Assembly (NCBI RefSeq): GCF_001577835.2
Contig: NC_029521.1
Coordinates: 17,576,470-17,640,469 of the forward strand
Length of the DNA: 64,000 bases
From: Coturnix japonica
Lineage: Eukaryota; Chordata; Aves; Galliformes; Phasianidae
Direction: 5' to 3'
The position numbers and the translations under genes were made by a program. Below, one piece after another: positions 1-12,500 of the stretch. The notes beneath the pieces were generated by a model. That model was not told the origin of the DNA, searched no databases, and saw only the letters and a program-made list of their open reading frames with translations. How positions within the stretch are numbered: position 1 is the first letter of the stretch; each line of letters starts with the position of its first letter.

Positions 1-983
1 ACAGGAAGGCAACAGGAGCACAAGGGCCTGCTTATGAACGTTATAACCATGGCCATGTAGACAAGATCCAGGCATGAGTCATAAAGCTCAGCTATTGACT
101 CAACTTTCTGCCAGAGACTACAAAAGGAGTCGTCCTTGGCAAGTCACTGCAAGTTTCTCAGGACTTCAAATGCTGTTTATTTCCAAGCTTTGCCTTAGGA
201 GTGACACTAATGTAAATTTCACCAGACCGCTATCTCTGGCCTCTCCCCAGTTCCCTGTTTAACAAAGGCAGACGTTCTATCCATTTGATACTGGAAAGTC
301 AATTATGGCTCGCATTTAATATGAAACATGTTTTCAATGCAGTTGCTTAAAAATTCAGATTAATTAGAAATTGTTTTAAGAAAGCACTGATGTTTTAAAA
401 GGAAGCCAAATTAAGCTTACAAAAACTCTCTGTTGCAAGTTTTACAGTGAGCTGATGGCTTCAGTGATTCGAAGTAGCTGAGTAAAGCAAAAGACAAAAT
501 AAAGAATAGGCTCCCACGGAACAAAGATAAGAACTTCCAAGGAAGCCACAGTCACAAGCACAGAGTTCCTCCCCCTTACTTTTCGAAGGGCCTTCTCAAT
601 ACACGAATAGTGCCATATCTCCAGCCTAAGCTTAAAAAACAACCACCAGTAGCACCAGGAAGTGACAGCGACCCTTCCCCACGGCGGCACCATCCCTCTA
701 CCCGAGGAGAGAAGCGGGGCTGGGGTTCAGCCCGAGGCGGGCAGCGCTGGAGCAGGCCGGGGAGCGGCGTCCCCCAGGTGCAGGTGTGCGGCGCCCTCAG
801 CGGCCGCCCGGGCTCACCCCGCGCCCCGCCACCGCGTGCCACTCAGCCCCGGCGCCCTCGGGGCCGCTTCCTCTTCCTCCGCCCCGCCGGCAATGTCAAA
901 CCCCCTGCTCCGCCTGCCAGCCACAGCCACAGCCACAGCCACAGCCACAGCCACAGCCACAGCCACAGCCTCACCCTCCTCAC
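1..983 (-). other. SLC35G1: SLC35G1 intron 1 (partial)
   Basis: Everything left of the exon 1 donor is inferred to be intron 1, since no downstream SLC35G1 exon is visible. Bases 640-983 still belong to the CpG island. Bases 1-600 are AT-rich, and I see no exon, repeat or RNA gene there. Confidence 0.55.
912..970. repeat. (CCACAG)n hexanucleotide microsatellite
   Basis: Eight perfect CCACAG units run from 921 to 968, with partial units on both sides. On the SLC35G1 strand it reads as CTGTGG repeats, starting about 12 bases after the exon 1 splice donor. It is therefore transcribed in intron 1. The translated runs (Ser-His, Pro-Gln, Ala-Thr or Ala-Val) in open frames through it are by-products of the repeat. 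Confidence 0.95.
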
Positions 984-1191
984 CGGGTGCTTTGCAGCAG
1001 CGCGGCCAGGGCGAACCCGGGCAGCAGCCGCAAACGCGGCGCTCTTCAGCACCCGCCGCCTCCACGCCGTGCGCCGGCTGCAGGCAGGGCCGCCCCGTGT
1101 CCGCACCGTCATCCTGGCCCCGCGGCCCCTCCGGCTCCTTCCCCGCCGCGGGGGCAACAGCCGCAGCCTCGGCGCCCTGACACAGCACCAT
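984..1191 (-). CDS. SLC35G1: SLC35G1 coding exon 1 (partial gene, rest off the left edge)
   Basis: First coding exon of a probable SLC35G1, a multi-pass membrane protein of the drug/metabolite transporter superfamily (human protein also called TMEM20/POST). Seen: an ATG at 1191-1189 opens 69 codons plus one base, ending at a strong donor (G|GTGAGG, GT at 983-982). The encoded N-terminus is Ala/Gly/Pro-rich and cytosolic-looking. It carries EAAGAEERR, then a Cys cluster with a central Ser-Pro, then Lys-Ala-Pro at the boundary. As I recall the human protein, EAAGA, a Cys/Ser-Pro/Cys-Cys cluster and KAP occur in the same order just before the first membrane helix. Strand and position downstream of LGI1 match mammalian synteny. 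The transmembrane exons are not in the window. An in-frame upstream ATG at 1260-1258 could add 23 residues; neither ATG has a purine at -3. Identification rests on short motifs plus synteny. Confidence 0.7.
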
Positions 1192-1253
1192 GAGAACGCC
1201 GGGCCGCGTGCGATGCTGCCGGCTGTTCACAAGCCGGCAGGCACCTGGCTTCG

Positions 1254-1263
1254 TGCGCATGCG
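1254..1263. promoter_or_regulatory. NRF1-type site
   Basis: TGCGCATGCG matches the core of the NRF1 palindrome, which is common close to start sites in CpG-island promoters. It overlaps the alternative upstream ATG of SLC35G1 (1260-1258), which makes that ATG less likely to be the main start. Confidence 0.45.
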
Positions 1264-1870
1264 GTGCCACCGCCCCGCCCAGCCCCGCTCCGCTCCCTCC
1301 CCCGGCGCCTGAGGATCGGGGGATGGCTGTGACCGGGGGGACGCCTGGCGAGCCGGCCCCGCTCGGAAGCAGCCGGGAGCCGGCCACTCCTCGTCGGGAC
1401 AGGCTCGGGTGCTGCCTGTCCTTCGCAACGTTTGTGCTGGCTGTCAGCGATCCCCTATGAGGGTCCGTTCCCGGGCGGCCGAGAGCCTCACCCGGCGAGG
1501 TGGAGAGAAACTGCGGCCCCTCAGGAGAGGGAGCTCTCATCTCGCCGGAGAGCCGGGCCCTCCTGGCTCCTGTGGGCACCGCCGCCGCTGGTGGGGCCTG
1601 TGCGGGCCGCAGTGTTTGCGAGGGGAGCTGGAACTGCAGGCAGCGGCTCAGAGTTTTCGCATTGTGGTGTTGAGTCACCTGAGTGCACAGCTGAACGTAT
1701 TGTACAGCGTTTGCACGAGGCTGCTGCCTGGCCATGTCGATTGCTCCGGCCTCAGGCAGGAGCTGTGCCGCTGCTTAAGGGAGATAATTAAGCTGTTTAT
1801 TATAGCGGCTCCGTGTTCTGTATGTCACGGTTTGAAACAGCTCGGTTTCTTTCCGTGGGCCCATTAACGT

Positions 1871-4800
1871 GTCAATGCACAGCAGCTGCAGGGTCACCTG
1901 GGTGGGAGCCGCTGCCAGCCACGTCCACGGAGGTCAAAATGGAGATGGAACTCAATGTGCACATGGAAAAATGTAGGAAGTGGAGCTGCTCCCTTTTATT
2001 ACCCATTGAAGGGTGCAGAGAAAAACAAAGAATATGCTTTGAATGCTGATTCTTCCCTTTTAGGCAAGTGCAGCTGTTGTCAATAATGAAAATGGGGAGG
2101 AATTTCTATTTTGGAATCGCTAATAAAAGATTTATGCTCCCGCTAATCTTTTAGCTGCATAAATTAATTGGTGTTTATTTATTGTTAACAAGGGGAAATG
2201 AAATGTGTAGTTTTAGCAAAGTGAGTACTATGTGGTAAATATAGGCTATTTCACACCGAGTATTTCAAGCCTTCCCTCAAGCTACATCATTAAAATTATT
2301 TCCAGCATTTCTCCTCTGATTTAGCACTTTTTATAGCCTGTGCTAATCCCCCAGAGGCTATAGCTAGTAGTTCATTATCTAGGAACAAGCATTTGATTAA
2401 TATGACCAGAATTATTTCAAATTATTATTAACTAAAAGTTACGTGCATTGTTATATCGATCATTAAAAAGAGAAAATAAGTCAATTAATAAGTCTATGCT
2501 AAAATCAAGATTAACTCTTTTTGAAGGTGTTCATTATATGAATTTTCTTTAAGAGAAGAAAATAAGTAAATATCTGCTGCATTAGATAGAACCTGCTGTT
2601 ATTAAGGCTCCTATCAGCACGGTCCACTACTACACTGAAAGCTATGCTAAATCCACTGAGGAGGTGATCACACAAAGAGGAGAATCAGGCCAGCAAAATT
2701 TCCTTAGCAAACATCCTTAAATATAAAACTAACTATGTCTAAGTCATCCATCATCAATTGGTCAGCCCAGTTTAATTCAGAGGGAGGTGCGAATGCTCTT
2801 GGAAGCCCACGCTTCCCCCAGAGACTTATACTTTGCTGTAACCTGGGGCAGCATTTGCAGGTCACCGGTTCTTGGACAGAAGCTGTCCTTGCACAGCAGG
2901 GAGGTGTCACTGAAGGGCAGCAATGGAAATGGTGCTTCTCTTCAGGCATCCTTACGGTGGCAATCCTGCAGGCCCCCAGAGGGAAGACCTGGCATTCCCC
3001 TGGCCAGGCAGTGTCACCCACAAAAGAGCCTCTTACCTAATGAGACATTGGGTAAGCTGGGTCTGGAGCCAGCAACAGCAGAAACAGCTGGTTTACTTGA
3101 GTGTTAAGTAAGGAAAAGCAGAGCCAAAACATACTACAGGCATAGAGCAAAAAATTAATGAGTTCTTATGAATTGGGGCTATTTGATGCAGCCTAATACT
3201 TTGTTAAAATATGCCAATTATGTATTTATTTTACAAATTTGTCACTTCTAAGCCTAAATTAATACCACAGTATAGACAGATTCAAGGAGACTGCAACGCC
3301 CTCCTCGGTCCTCCCCACTTTCCTCCCCTGTGTGTCTGGCTTTGAACAGAACATCTAAGGGCAGTGCTTGTTTATGCCAAGATACATGAAGTGTTCTGTT
3401 TGCTCCTGGTCAAACTGCCAGTACAACTGCCAGGCTTGTCTCAGCTTGAAAGCTTCCAAGTTCTGTTTGTGAAGTACAGCCCTATTTTCTGAATAAGAAG
3501 AGCGATTCCAAAATGACAGAGCAGTTGCAGCTGCCCAAACTAACCAGTAGGCAAATGTAATTTGCAGTCAGGCTGCCCTAGATTGGAAAATTAAGTAGCT
3601 TCATGAATGTGACAAGTCAATGTTTTATGCAGCCCTTTCAAGTGTAGATTAAGCCTCATCTGTGTAACAGTGTGCTGAGAACTAGCTGTTCCTTTCCCCT
3701 GCTTTGCCACCTTACAGTTGAGCAGCAAACACCTCCTGTAGTATCTTCCCTGAGCAAGAAGTCTATAAAAAAAGCTGTGGGGAGCTTGGGCAATTTGTCT
3801 GCACTGGCTCATGTGTAGCAGGTATATTGATATATACACACGTTTAATATTCAACTGCAGTACCAGCTAGAATGGTATTTCTGTAAGTCACCTTTTGTGG
3901 TATTGTAAGCACAGAGAGGTGACCACCTTTCCTATAGTCTCCGCTATAGAGTATACAGAGTTTTTACCAGTTATGTTTTTCAAAGGAGTTCTCTTTTTCA
4001 CTTCTTACCCAGAATTTGTGCAGGCACTTTTTGTCATTGTAAATCCTAGAAACAAGTCAGCGCTACATTACAGGTTGAGATATAGACCTGACAGGTAAAG
4101 TGCTGTAGTGAGTCATGTGGTCTTGGTCTTTGTGCTTGGTGAGCAATCTTTTGGTGTTTGGCTTCCATCTCCCTGCCTGCAAGCTCTGTCTCTGACTCCT
4201 CAGAGTGGCTTTTCATGAATTCTAACAGAGCAAGCACAAATGATAAAGCAATTATGTGTGTTTTGTGCAGAACCGTGGGAGTTATCTATGAGACTATAAG
4301 AACTTTATCCGCATCGTTTCTTTTATCCAGTACTGACGGGCACTAACGGTGCTTTTTGAAGCACTGTTGCATCTTAGAGGTTTAGTGGAAACTAAAAATT
4401 ATGAGCACAATTAGGCCTGGAGCCAAACTAACTCTTCCTCATCTCACACGAAGGCAGCACTGGCTCCACACAGCACAGGTGGAGAATACAGCAAACTGAG
4501 CCTCTGGGTGCTGCATGTGGAACACCCCTAGTGATGTTTAGTCCAGTGTGATCTTAACACAGCTCTGTCAGCACCGTTATGTACCGTATAAACTATAAAA
4601 ACAGTATAAGATTTAAAAGAGCAAACTGTGCTTTTGGCCTTTATTCTATAAAAATCCTTCTTTATAGCCAGTTTTAGGACCTTAATTTGATATTTAAGCT
4701 GTCTAGCAATAAATTCACTGAAACCAGTACAGGCTAATGCAAAAGTAACATGGTAAATAAAGCTTGCGTTTGCTCCTTTCCTTTTGAAAATGTTTAGCAA

Positions 4801-4974
4801 GAAAGTAGATAAGAATTACTTTATCAGCTGAAATGTGTCCAACGCTTAAGTGCATTGTAATAGCAGTTTACCTCTGCACACAAATACCATAAAACAAAAA
4901 ATGATTGCAGCACCAAAGAGGTTCATTGTTAGGTCAGTTGTTCAAATTCATGGTCAACCCAGAGTTGTTTGGAA
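1871..4974. other. Intergenic, AT-rich, no gene seen
   Basis: Between the SLC35G1 island and the first CR1 element I find no exon with usable splice sites and codon structure. Bases 2080-2560 are repeat-free and dense in TAAT/ATTA motifs; see findings for its possible status as a conserved enhancer. Confidence 0.5.
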
Positions 4975-5890
4975 ATCATAGAATGGCTGAGGTTGGTAGG
5001 CATATCTGGTGCCCTGAAAGGTCATCTAGTACAATACCCTGCCCAAAGCAGGGCAGCAAGAGTGGGTTGTTCAGAACTGTGCCCCCTGAGGCTCTGAAAA
5101 TCTTCAAGTATGGAGACTGCACCCCTTCTCTTGGCAACATATTCCACTGTTCAATTGCTCACACACTAAAATAAGTAAGTAAATAAATAAATCTGTGTTT
5201 AAATTGATTTTTTAAAATTATTTTAATTTTTGCCCGTGGCCTGTTGTCCGGTCACTGGACACCACTAAGAAGAGCCTGAATTCATCTTTTTTAATGCCTC
5301 TCCCCACCGTCTGATATTTGTACATATTGTTAAGATCCTCCCAAAACTCATTCAGGCTGAGCTTAGCTCTCTCAGTCTCTTTGTCTGCCATGTACTTCAG
5401 TCAATCATCTTCATGGCCATTTGCTAGCCTTGCCCCAGTATGTCTATGTCTTTCCTTTCTGGGCAGCCAAGAACTGGACACAGCACTACAGATGTGTATC
5501 ATTAGTGCCAAGTAAAGAGTTAATACTCTTCCTAATGCAGCAAGGGTGCATTGCTTATTCATGTTCAGTTTGGCCACAGGGATAACCAAGTCTTCTGCTT
5601 TGCAGATGTTCAGACCATTTGTCCAGCCTGTCAGGGTACCAAAGTAGCAAAATCATTTGCTGTATCAACCACTCCACCCAATTTTTTATCTTCAGACTTG
5701 CTGAGGGTGCAGTCTGTCCCATCATTGAGACTGTCAGTCAAAATGCTACACAGTTCCAGTCCCAGTATCAGTCCTTGCTGTACGCCCTGAGTTACTGGCC
5801 TCCACTCCACTGATCATCACCCACTGAGCACAGCAGATCTCATTGTTTTCAGTCCACCTCACTGGATGATCCTTTAGGCTCATCTTGAGC
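4975..5890 (-). mobile_element. CR1 LINE fragment, minus orientation
   Basis: The segment begins TCATAGAATGG, the complement of the CR1 3' terminus. It continues through the usual CR1 order: 'GGTCATCTAGTACAATACCC', a Cys/Gln-rich 3' region, then the end of the reverse-transcriptase ORF (ACTGGCCTCCACTCCACTGA and GTCCACCTCACTGGATGATC near 5800-5870). It is 5'-truncated and diverged. An AT-rich AAAT/TTTA expansion sits inside at about 5165-5235. Confidence 0.85.
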
Positions 5891-6239
5891 ATCTTGCTAT
5901 TAATAAACAATACATATTATTATTCTTCAAATGTTTACGTTAAACATAGTTGATGTATACATGTACATAAACCTGCAATACCTCATTATAGATAATTTAT
6001 TAAAGAAAGGCTGGACTGAAGATAGTCAGGGCAAGTAAATGATTTTATTCACACTGGATTAACTGCTTGCTTATAACTAAGTACTAGGATGATCATTAAT
6101 AAACTCTGTTTACTGTTGGCCAGGAAATGGCTCCAGCTCACCAAACCTAAAAGGCCAAGTGGGGGCCAAGACTTGTACATAGAAATACTAAAATTGATCT
6201 CAGATTGAGTTATGAATCATACAAAATCCTTGGGAGAAT

Positions 6240-6512
6240 CTGTGTCTGAACAGAATCCTGGGGAGCATTTGGGCACAAACTGAAATGCAGGAGGGTTTGT
6301 CTTTACATCAGAAAACACTTTTTACATTGAGGGTGGTGGAATGTCAGCATAGGTTGCCTGGGCATGTGGTATGGTCTCATGCTTGGAGCTGTTTAAAAGC
6401 TGTCTGGACAAAGTCCTGGGCCATTGGCTCTGGAGGGCCCTGCACAGGGTTGGACCAGATGGCCTCCAGAGTTCCCTTCCATCATCAACCATTCTATAAT
6501 TCTGTATAGAGG
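6240..6512 (+). mobile_element. CR1 LINE 3' end, plus orientation
   Basis: Ends with CCATTCTATAATTCTGTAT, the CR1 terminal repeat, preceded by TTGGACCAGATGGCCTCCAGAG and TTGCCTGGGCATGTGG-type CR1 tail sequence. Strongly 5'-truncated. It lies only ~350 bp from the inverted CR1 at 4975-5890, so the two are independent insertions. Confidence 0.85.
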
Positions 6513-9500
6513 AGGATAAATATATCCCCCAAATCCTTTCAAAGCAAAACCATCAGGAAGTTGGATTTGATGTAGCTTGACTTTGCAGGACTCTAGCAAT
6601 GTGTAAGTGGGTTTTGTTAATGAACTTTGTTTATAATATTTCAGAGGGACAGAATCAGCTTTCTCCAGAGCTGTGTGTGGCCTCCAGAGTCTTGATAATC
6701 CCTCTTTAAAGTGAAATTAATGTAACTGTGATAGATACATTATACTATCCGCTGACAAATTGATGTGGTTGAAATTCAGTTTTGTCAGGGATTTAATCAA
6801 CATGCTAGAAGACAAGGAAAAACTGAATGATACTTATACTGTGACACAGGGAAGGTACTCAACACAATTTCTATTTGTTAAGAACTAGCAGCATTTGTCG
6901 CAACATACACTGTCAAGGCTATCAGTTCTACTGCTTTGTTAAAACTTGTATATTTTGAACATAAATTTGGCAAATAAATGATGTGAAAGTCTGAATTTGG
7001 AAAAATCTCCTTTCTGGCAAAAGAAACGTGGGTGGTGTTACTCTGGCCTGATGCTTAATTGGTTTGGTTGAAGATATTTAATCCATCCTATGTAAAAAAA
7101 AAATGTCCAGGAAAGCATATATGGCTTTTTTTTTTTTTTTTTTTTTTTGTACTAGTAGGTAGACCCAGTGTAACACAGTAACTCTCATTCATTTTTCAGT
7201 TGTTTATTGGGGCCATTTCAGCAGTAAAGATCTTGCAAGCTTGGCACCTTCCCTTTCCCTTACTGGACTTTCAGATGTGAAATGATACTGCTAGGAATGC
7301 AAAATGCTATAAAACGAAATAAAACTTTGTTCTCTTCAGATGACTTTTTACTCACAGAGAGTAAAATCATTGAGTTCATACAGAAAAGCTCGGTGAACTA
7401 AAAGAAAATAAGAGGAAAAAAATGAGGAATCCTGAAAAAAAAAAAAAAAAAAAAGATAATGATGTATGGCAGAGGAGACTGTGCCAGTGTTTGTGTGTGC
7501 ATTCCCCTGGGTAGGTGCTTCTCCAGTGTTTGAAAAGGACTGTGTCTGATCTGAGAAAGTGGTGTAAAAATAGTGGGTGATTATGGGGAGAGAGGAGTGG
7601 GAGCAGCACTGTCTTTAGTACTGCAGGAGCTGAGTTTTTTATAGAACTAAATGTAGACAAAACACGGTATTTAAAGTTAGCTCTGGGTAAGCAACAAAGC
7701 TTTGAGCTTCAAAGAAACAGTCTGGTGACTACTTAAACTTTCACTTCAAAAATCATAAATCTCATGGAGAGAAACAAGCGGCTTCTTTGTGATCAGTTTG
7801 AAACTTTTTGCTAGGCCCAGCATCAAATGCTTCCTTTAATTTAACAGCTACTAAAATGTTTCTGTACACAATTTTTCTTTTCTCTCCTGTTTATTTTTTA
7901 TTTTGTATATATATATTTTTTCATTCTGGGTAGAGAGTTAAAAGCTTTTCTACAGAAAACAGCACCTGCTGACATTTCTGAAATGAATGCTTTCATTTGG
8001 AAATAACCAAATTTAATGTGTTGAATCTGTCAGCATCCAACATCTTTCTCAGTTAAAGTTATTTCCCAGCTCCATCCCAATTTCTGGATCTGTTAAAAAA
8101 AAATCATGCTTGGCACTTTTGGTGACTTGTTTCTTTTCCATCTCTCTTGGGGGAGTTTATTGAGAATTGCCTCTGAGTTTGTCCCATTGTTTAGTGCACG
8201 TTGCCACTCACATACAGCAGAGGTTATTATATAAGCTATCAAAGCCAAAGGTCTTGGAAGAGGGAAGGGCAGATATTCTTTGAACTATAGATAGAGAAAG
8301 CAGGAGTAGGCAGCAGGTATCGGTTATCGTTCGTTGAATAGGAGTGTAATCATTAAATACATGATCTTCCTAAATTACTGAGATAAAAAATTTGTAGCAG
8401 ATAAAAAAGAAGTGAAATGTTTTCTTCATTCTTCATGGAGAGAAAAGAAAAGGTACCCAGAACTGGGTTATGTAACTTGAAATTTGTGGTGATTTTCCAG
8501 AGAATTCTTTTCTGGCAGGCAGAGCAGTGCAGAAATCAAACAGCAGAAGCTGATCTGAGCCATTGGGTGTTGGGAGCTCACAAGGAGCAGTGGAGGAAAA
8601 TGGAAATTGCTTAAAATTGCCACTGTTTTGTTCTATAATGGCATTTGTGGCTGTTAGGAGAAGATAATTAGTTCAATTATATTTTTTCACTGTCACCTGA
8701 ACTGATTTTTTTCACCACTAGGAATGACTGAATGTGCAGTTTAACTCTGTGGCAAGGGAGAGAACTATTTAATCAGTCACATTTCTTGACACTTACACAT
8801 CGTACATTTCCTATTCTGTAAGCTGTCTGCCCAGGGCTGCTCTGTAGGGCAGGAAAGGAGAAACTTCTTCACTTCCATCTCTTACGAATTACCCTGCATT
8901 CGCTTATATATTCCTCACTGGAAGGAGATTATTCTTCCTTGGATTCTGCTTTTCGCCTGAACAAAATTACACATATTGCACATACTGTTGTCACAGGTGA
9001 TAGAACAGTATTGTTGTGCTGGGACTCTAGCATGTGTTTATATGGATATGGATAATATATGTTGCACATATAAAACCTATTTATATTTTACATATAAAAC
9101 GCTAATATGATTCAGCCTGTTCACCTCTTGTTCTACCGTGGTGGAACGATGCCTGCTCCTTTCCATTTGCTTGTACCAGCATGTTCGAAGGGAAACGATC
9201 TGAAATGCAGCTCCATCAAATGCCATTATAGACAGAAAATCTGGCAACACCAAAGGGTTTTAAAACCCTTTCCGTTCTTCAAAGTCAGATGGATCTTTTT
9301 TGTTTTCTTTCTGTTTTTGAAAAGTAAAACCAGTGCTCCTTCATTACCTCCAGGAGCTGCAACGTTCATTCCCCACTACTGAAAAATAACCCATCATTCC
9401 CACACACACAGAATGTACCCAATTGGAGAGGTTTTGCTGTCCACAAGAACACTTGCTTCAGCAAGGCAAGCAGCCTGGTTTCTTTCCCTTCCCTACTGGA

Positions 9501-12500
9501 GGCTGAGAGGGTATCTGGGGATATCGCTGTGCCGGGTTTCCTATGCTCTGTTGTGAGCATCTCCTCTGGCCAAGTGGGCAGGGCACTGAACCCTGCTCTA
9601 TCTCAGAATGGTTATTTTTATGTCCTTGTAACCTCAGCTAGCCCAGATCCTGCTAACAGTGCCAGTGTGGCAGCCCCTCAGGAATGAGCTGAGCAAGCTT
9701 TTGCAGTCTGATGAACTCTGCAAGCTGTCCTTGGCTGCCCAGCAAGTGGACACAATGCAAGCTTGGGTTTGATGATGCATACGAGCTGATTACTGCCTCT
9801 AAAAACTCAGTGGAACTGTGAATGCTCTGAAATGAAAGAGCTGCGGCCTCAGACTCTGCTGAGTTGTCCTTGCATTGGCAGCAGTGCCTCTGATGTGTGG
9901 TTACACTGCAAGGAAACCACCGCTGCAGGGCACACACACAGCTTGCACCCTTCTTCCAGGGCAGCCTGCGGGCTTTGTGCTCCTTGCACAGGAAGGATAC
10001 GAAGGTGCTCTCAGAGCAATAAAACTTGTCAGCTCACTGGCTCAGGGAAGCTCTGGTTGTATACACTGATACAGCTGTAGCACAGTGTATTTGTTACAGC
10101 CTTGCCAAACTGCAGTTCTAGTCTTTGAATTAACTGATTACTTTTCAATTTTACTTAGTTGCATTTATGCACATTTTCAGAGAACAGCCACAACCACCCA
10201 ACAGTAGGATTTTCTGCGAAGTAATTGAAATCAGCTTTCTTTTTCCTTATTCCACGATCCTTTGATAATGTCACTGCTCTCAAAATAACTTTACTGAAAT
10301 TCTCAAATAAGTTGTAATTCTGGAACAAACATTCGTTTCCTATTTGGTTCGAGCTAACGCAACATGATTATCGTACTACTGCTACGGTTTGATGTATCCC
10401 AGATCCCCACACAGAAAGGCAGAGCTCCCATAGCTGCTGCAGCGCCAGATCCTTGTCTTAGTTCCAGCCCTGAAAGAGCTTAATTTGAAGGAGTTCCTGT
10501 TATCTTAAATAATGTTAAGGACAAATTGAAGGTAGGGTTCGAGACTGGGCCAATGCCAGTGCATATGGATTATTTAAAAGCAGTGGATTTTTCAGTGGTG
10601 TTTGCAGTTTGTAATCCAGGAAGCCTTCAGATGTATAAACATCGAAAAGATGTTCTTTGTTCAGTAGTGTTCTACACACCAGAAAATTTAGACACTCACA
10701 GGTGCAATTAAGGTTTCCAAAAACAAGCAGATTTCCTGACCACAAACTGTTGATTCTGTTCCAACTTAGTCCATTTTCTTCCTTTCTTTCTCCAGAGCAA
10801 CACATTTACGATGTGTCCGGAATTGAGGAATCACTGCATTAATGTGTATGGAGGAGAAAAGGGAGCAGGATGGGGTTTTCAGGCGTTACAGTCGTTTGAA
10901 ATGTTCCCGGTGTTGTTTATTTCCTTGGTGTTTTGTTTGTTAGTTTGTTGAGTTTTGTTTTTTTCTATAATTGGTGGTCTGTTCTTGTATTTCACAAATT
11001 GCTCCCTTGCGGAACAGTGCTGTTACCTGCTCTTCCAAAATACACTTTTCTGCAGTTTTATTTTCCACTCCTATAAGCTTATAAGCAGACTGAGTTCAGT
11101 TCTTCCCAAGGGAGCCTTTGTCTGTCAGGACTTGCACAGCTGAAGCCAGCCAAAGTTGTGCAATTACATTTTTAAGCACTTGCAAATAGTTTGCCAAAAT
11201 GTTCTTATTGTTGCCATCCTCTGAACACACCTTTCTGGTATCTCCCAGATTTTCCCAGTGCTCCTGTTCTCAGTATTTTAAATGCTGCTGGCAGGCAAAC
11301 GTACCTTTAATATATTTTATTTTGCAAATCTCAGCAAAGTGGAGCCAATTTCTGAGCAACGTGTGCCTCAAGGACTGAAAATAGGAAATGCCACACTGAA
11401 GCAGACGCATAATCCAGCTGCTTGGCTATGCTGTTGTCTAAAATGGCCACAGCCAGATGCTTTTGGCAGTGTGCAAGGGATCTCCTTATCCCTAGTAATT
11501 AGGAATCATTTGAACTACTAAAAAAAGGAGAGGTACCATCATTATACACTTGGTCTGTGTAACTGATGGACTTTGTTTTCTAAATTTCATGCCTTTGTTC
11601 TCAACAGCAGCCTACTGCAATGAATGTCACATTTTTATTCTTGGAGGGAAATTGTTTCCTTTTGTGGCTTGAGGTTTGTCAGAATTACGTGTCATCCTGT
11701 CTCATAGCTTCAGTGAGTCCCACCACACTTCTCTGAGTCCCCAGCAGCTCTGCAGTGAGTTTCTGAGAGGAGCAAATTCATACTGCATGCAGTATCTCAG
11801 AGAAGGCAACAGCACTGCTTTGCCATAGCACACAGTGTTGCATTCTCCTTACTGTTCTGTACATGTAATGTGGTTTGTTTTTTCCTGTAGCTGTACAGTG
11901 GGATCAGTTTCTTGCTGAGTTGCTCACAATGATGTCAAGTTGTTTTTCCTAACTGCTAATTTTAGAGCTTGTGAGCCTTTCCTTCCTATAAAAAGTATTT
12001 TGTGTTTATGGACCCCGAACTTCACTAGTCAGCCTGTCCCGTGTGTTATCTACTTTCTCCCGAAATTTTACGTGTCAGTTTTCCAGTTCTCATTCCTGAT
12101 ATTCGACCAGATACAAACATGGATCTTTCTGGTCTGAAACTCCGCTGATCATCCCATGAACTTTTAATAAAAATAGACACAATATTTGTTACTTCCAGTT
12201 CTTTTGCACATAAATGGCTTTTAATGAGAGACTGTATTCTTTGCAGACTGGCCTGTTTATTCTTCAGCTCTTTCAGCATTCTTGGATGCTCACCATCTGG
12301 GCAGGTTGACAACTTGCTAACAGACTGCTGTCGCTATCCAGGCCTTCAAGCAGGAAGTGCGAATAGGTCAGAAAGTCCTCTTCCAATTGAAATAATGTGG
12401 TAGGAGACATAAAACAAGGCTGAGTTAAAAGCAACTTTGAAGAATGCAGAACTTGATTTCTTGAATGGGAGACTGGGGCAATAACATAATGATAACCATT

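Larger units (their letters stand above)
640..1660 (-). promoter_or_regulatory. SLC35G1: CpG island / promoter of SLC35G1
   Basis: A sharply bounded GC- and CpG-rich segment in AT-rich surroundings spans the first exon of SLC35G1. It contains GC boxes (for example around 1270-1285) and a near-perfect NRF1 palindrome, TGCGCATGCG, at 1254-1263. There is no TATA box. This looks like a TATA-less housekeeping promoter, with transcription probably starting between about 1200 and 1600 on the minus strand. A divergent plus-strand transcript cannot be excluded, but no convincing plus-strand coding exon was found. Confidence 0.6.

Noticed and set aside
610-1332. 240-codon plus-strand frame with a Ser-His repeat, plus other long frames through the CpG island
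   Set aside because: Long frames are expected where GC is high and stops are rare. The dipeptide run comes from the hexamer microsatellite. The minus-strand exon has a donor and family motifs; these do not.
1109-1735. 208-codon minus-strand frame in the CpG island
   Set aside because: Different frame from the SLC35G1 exon, no splice or domain support; stop-poor GC-rich DNA.
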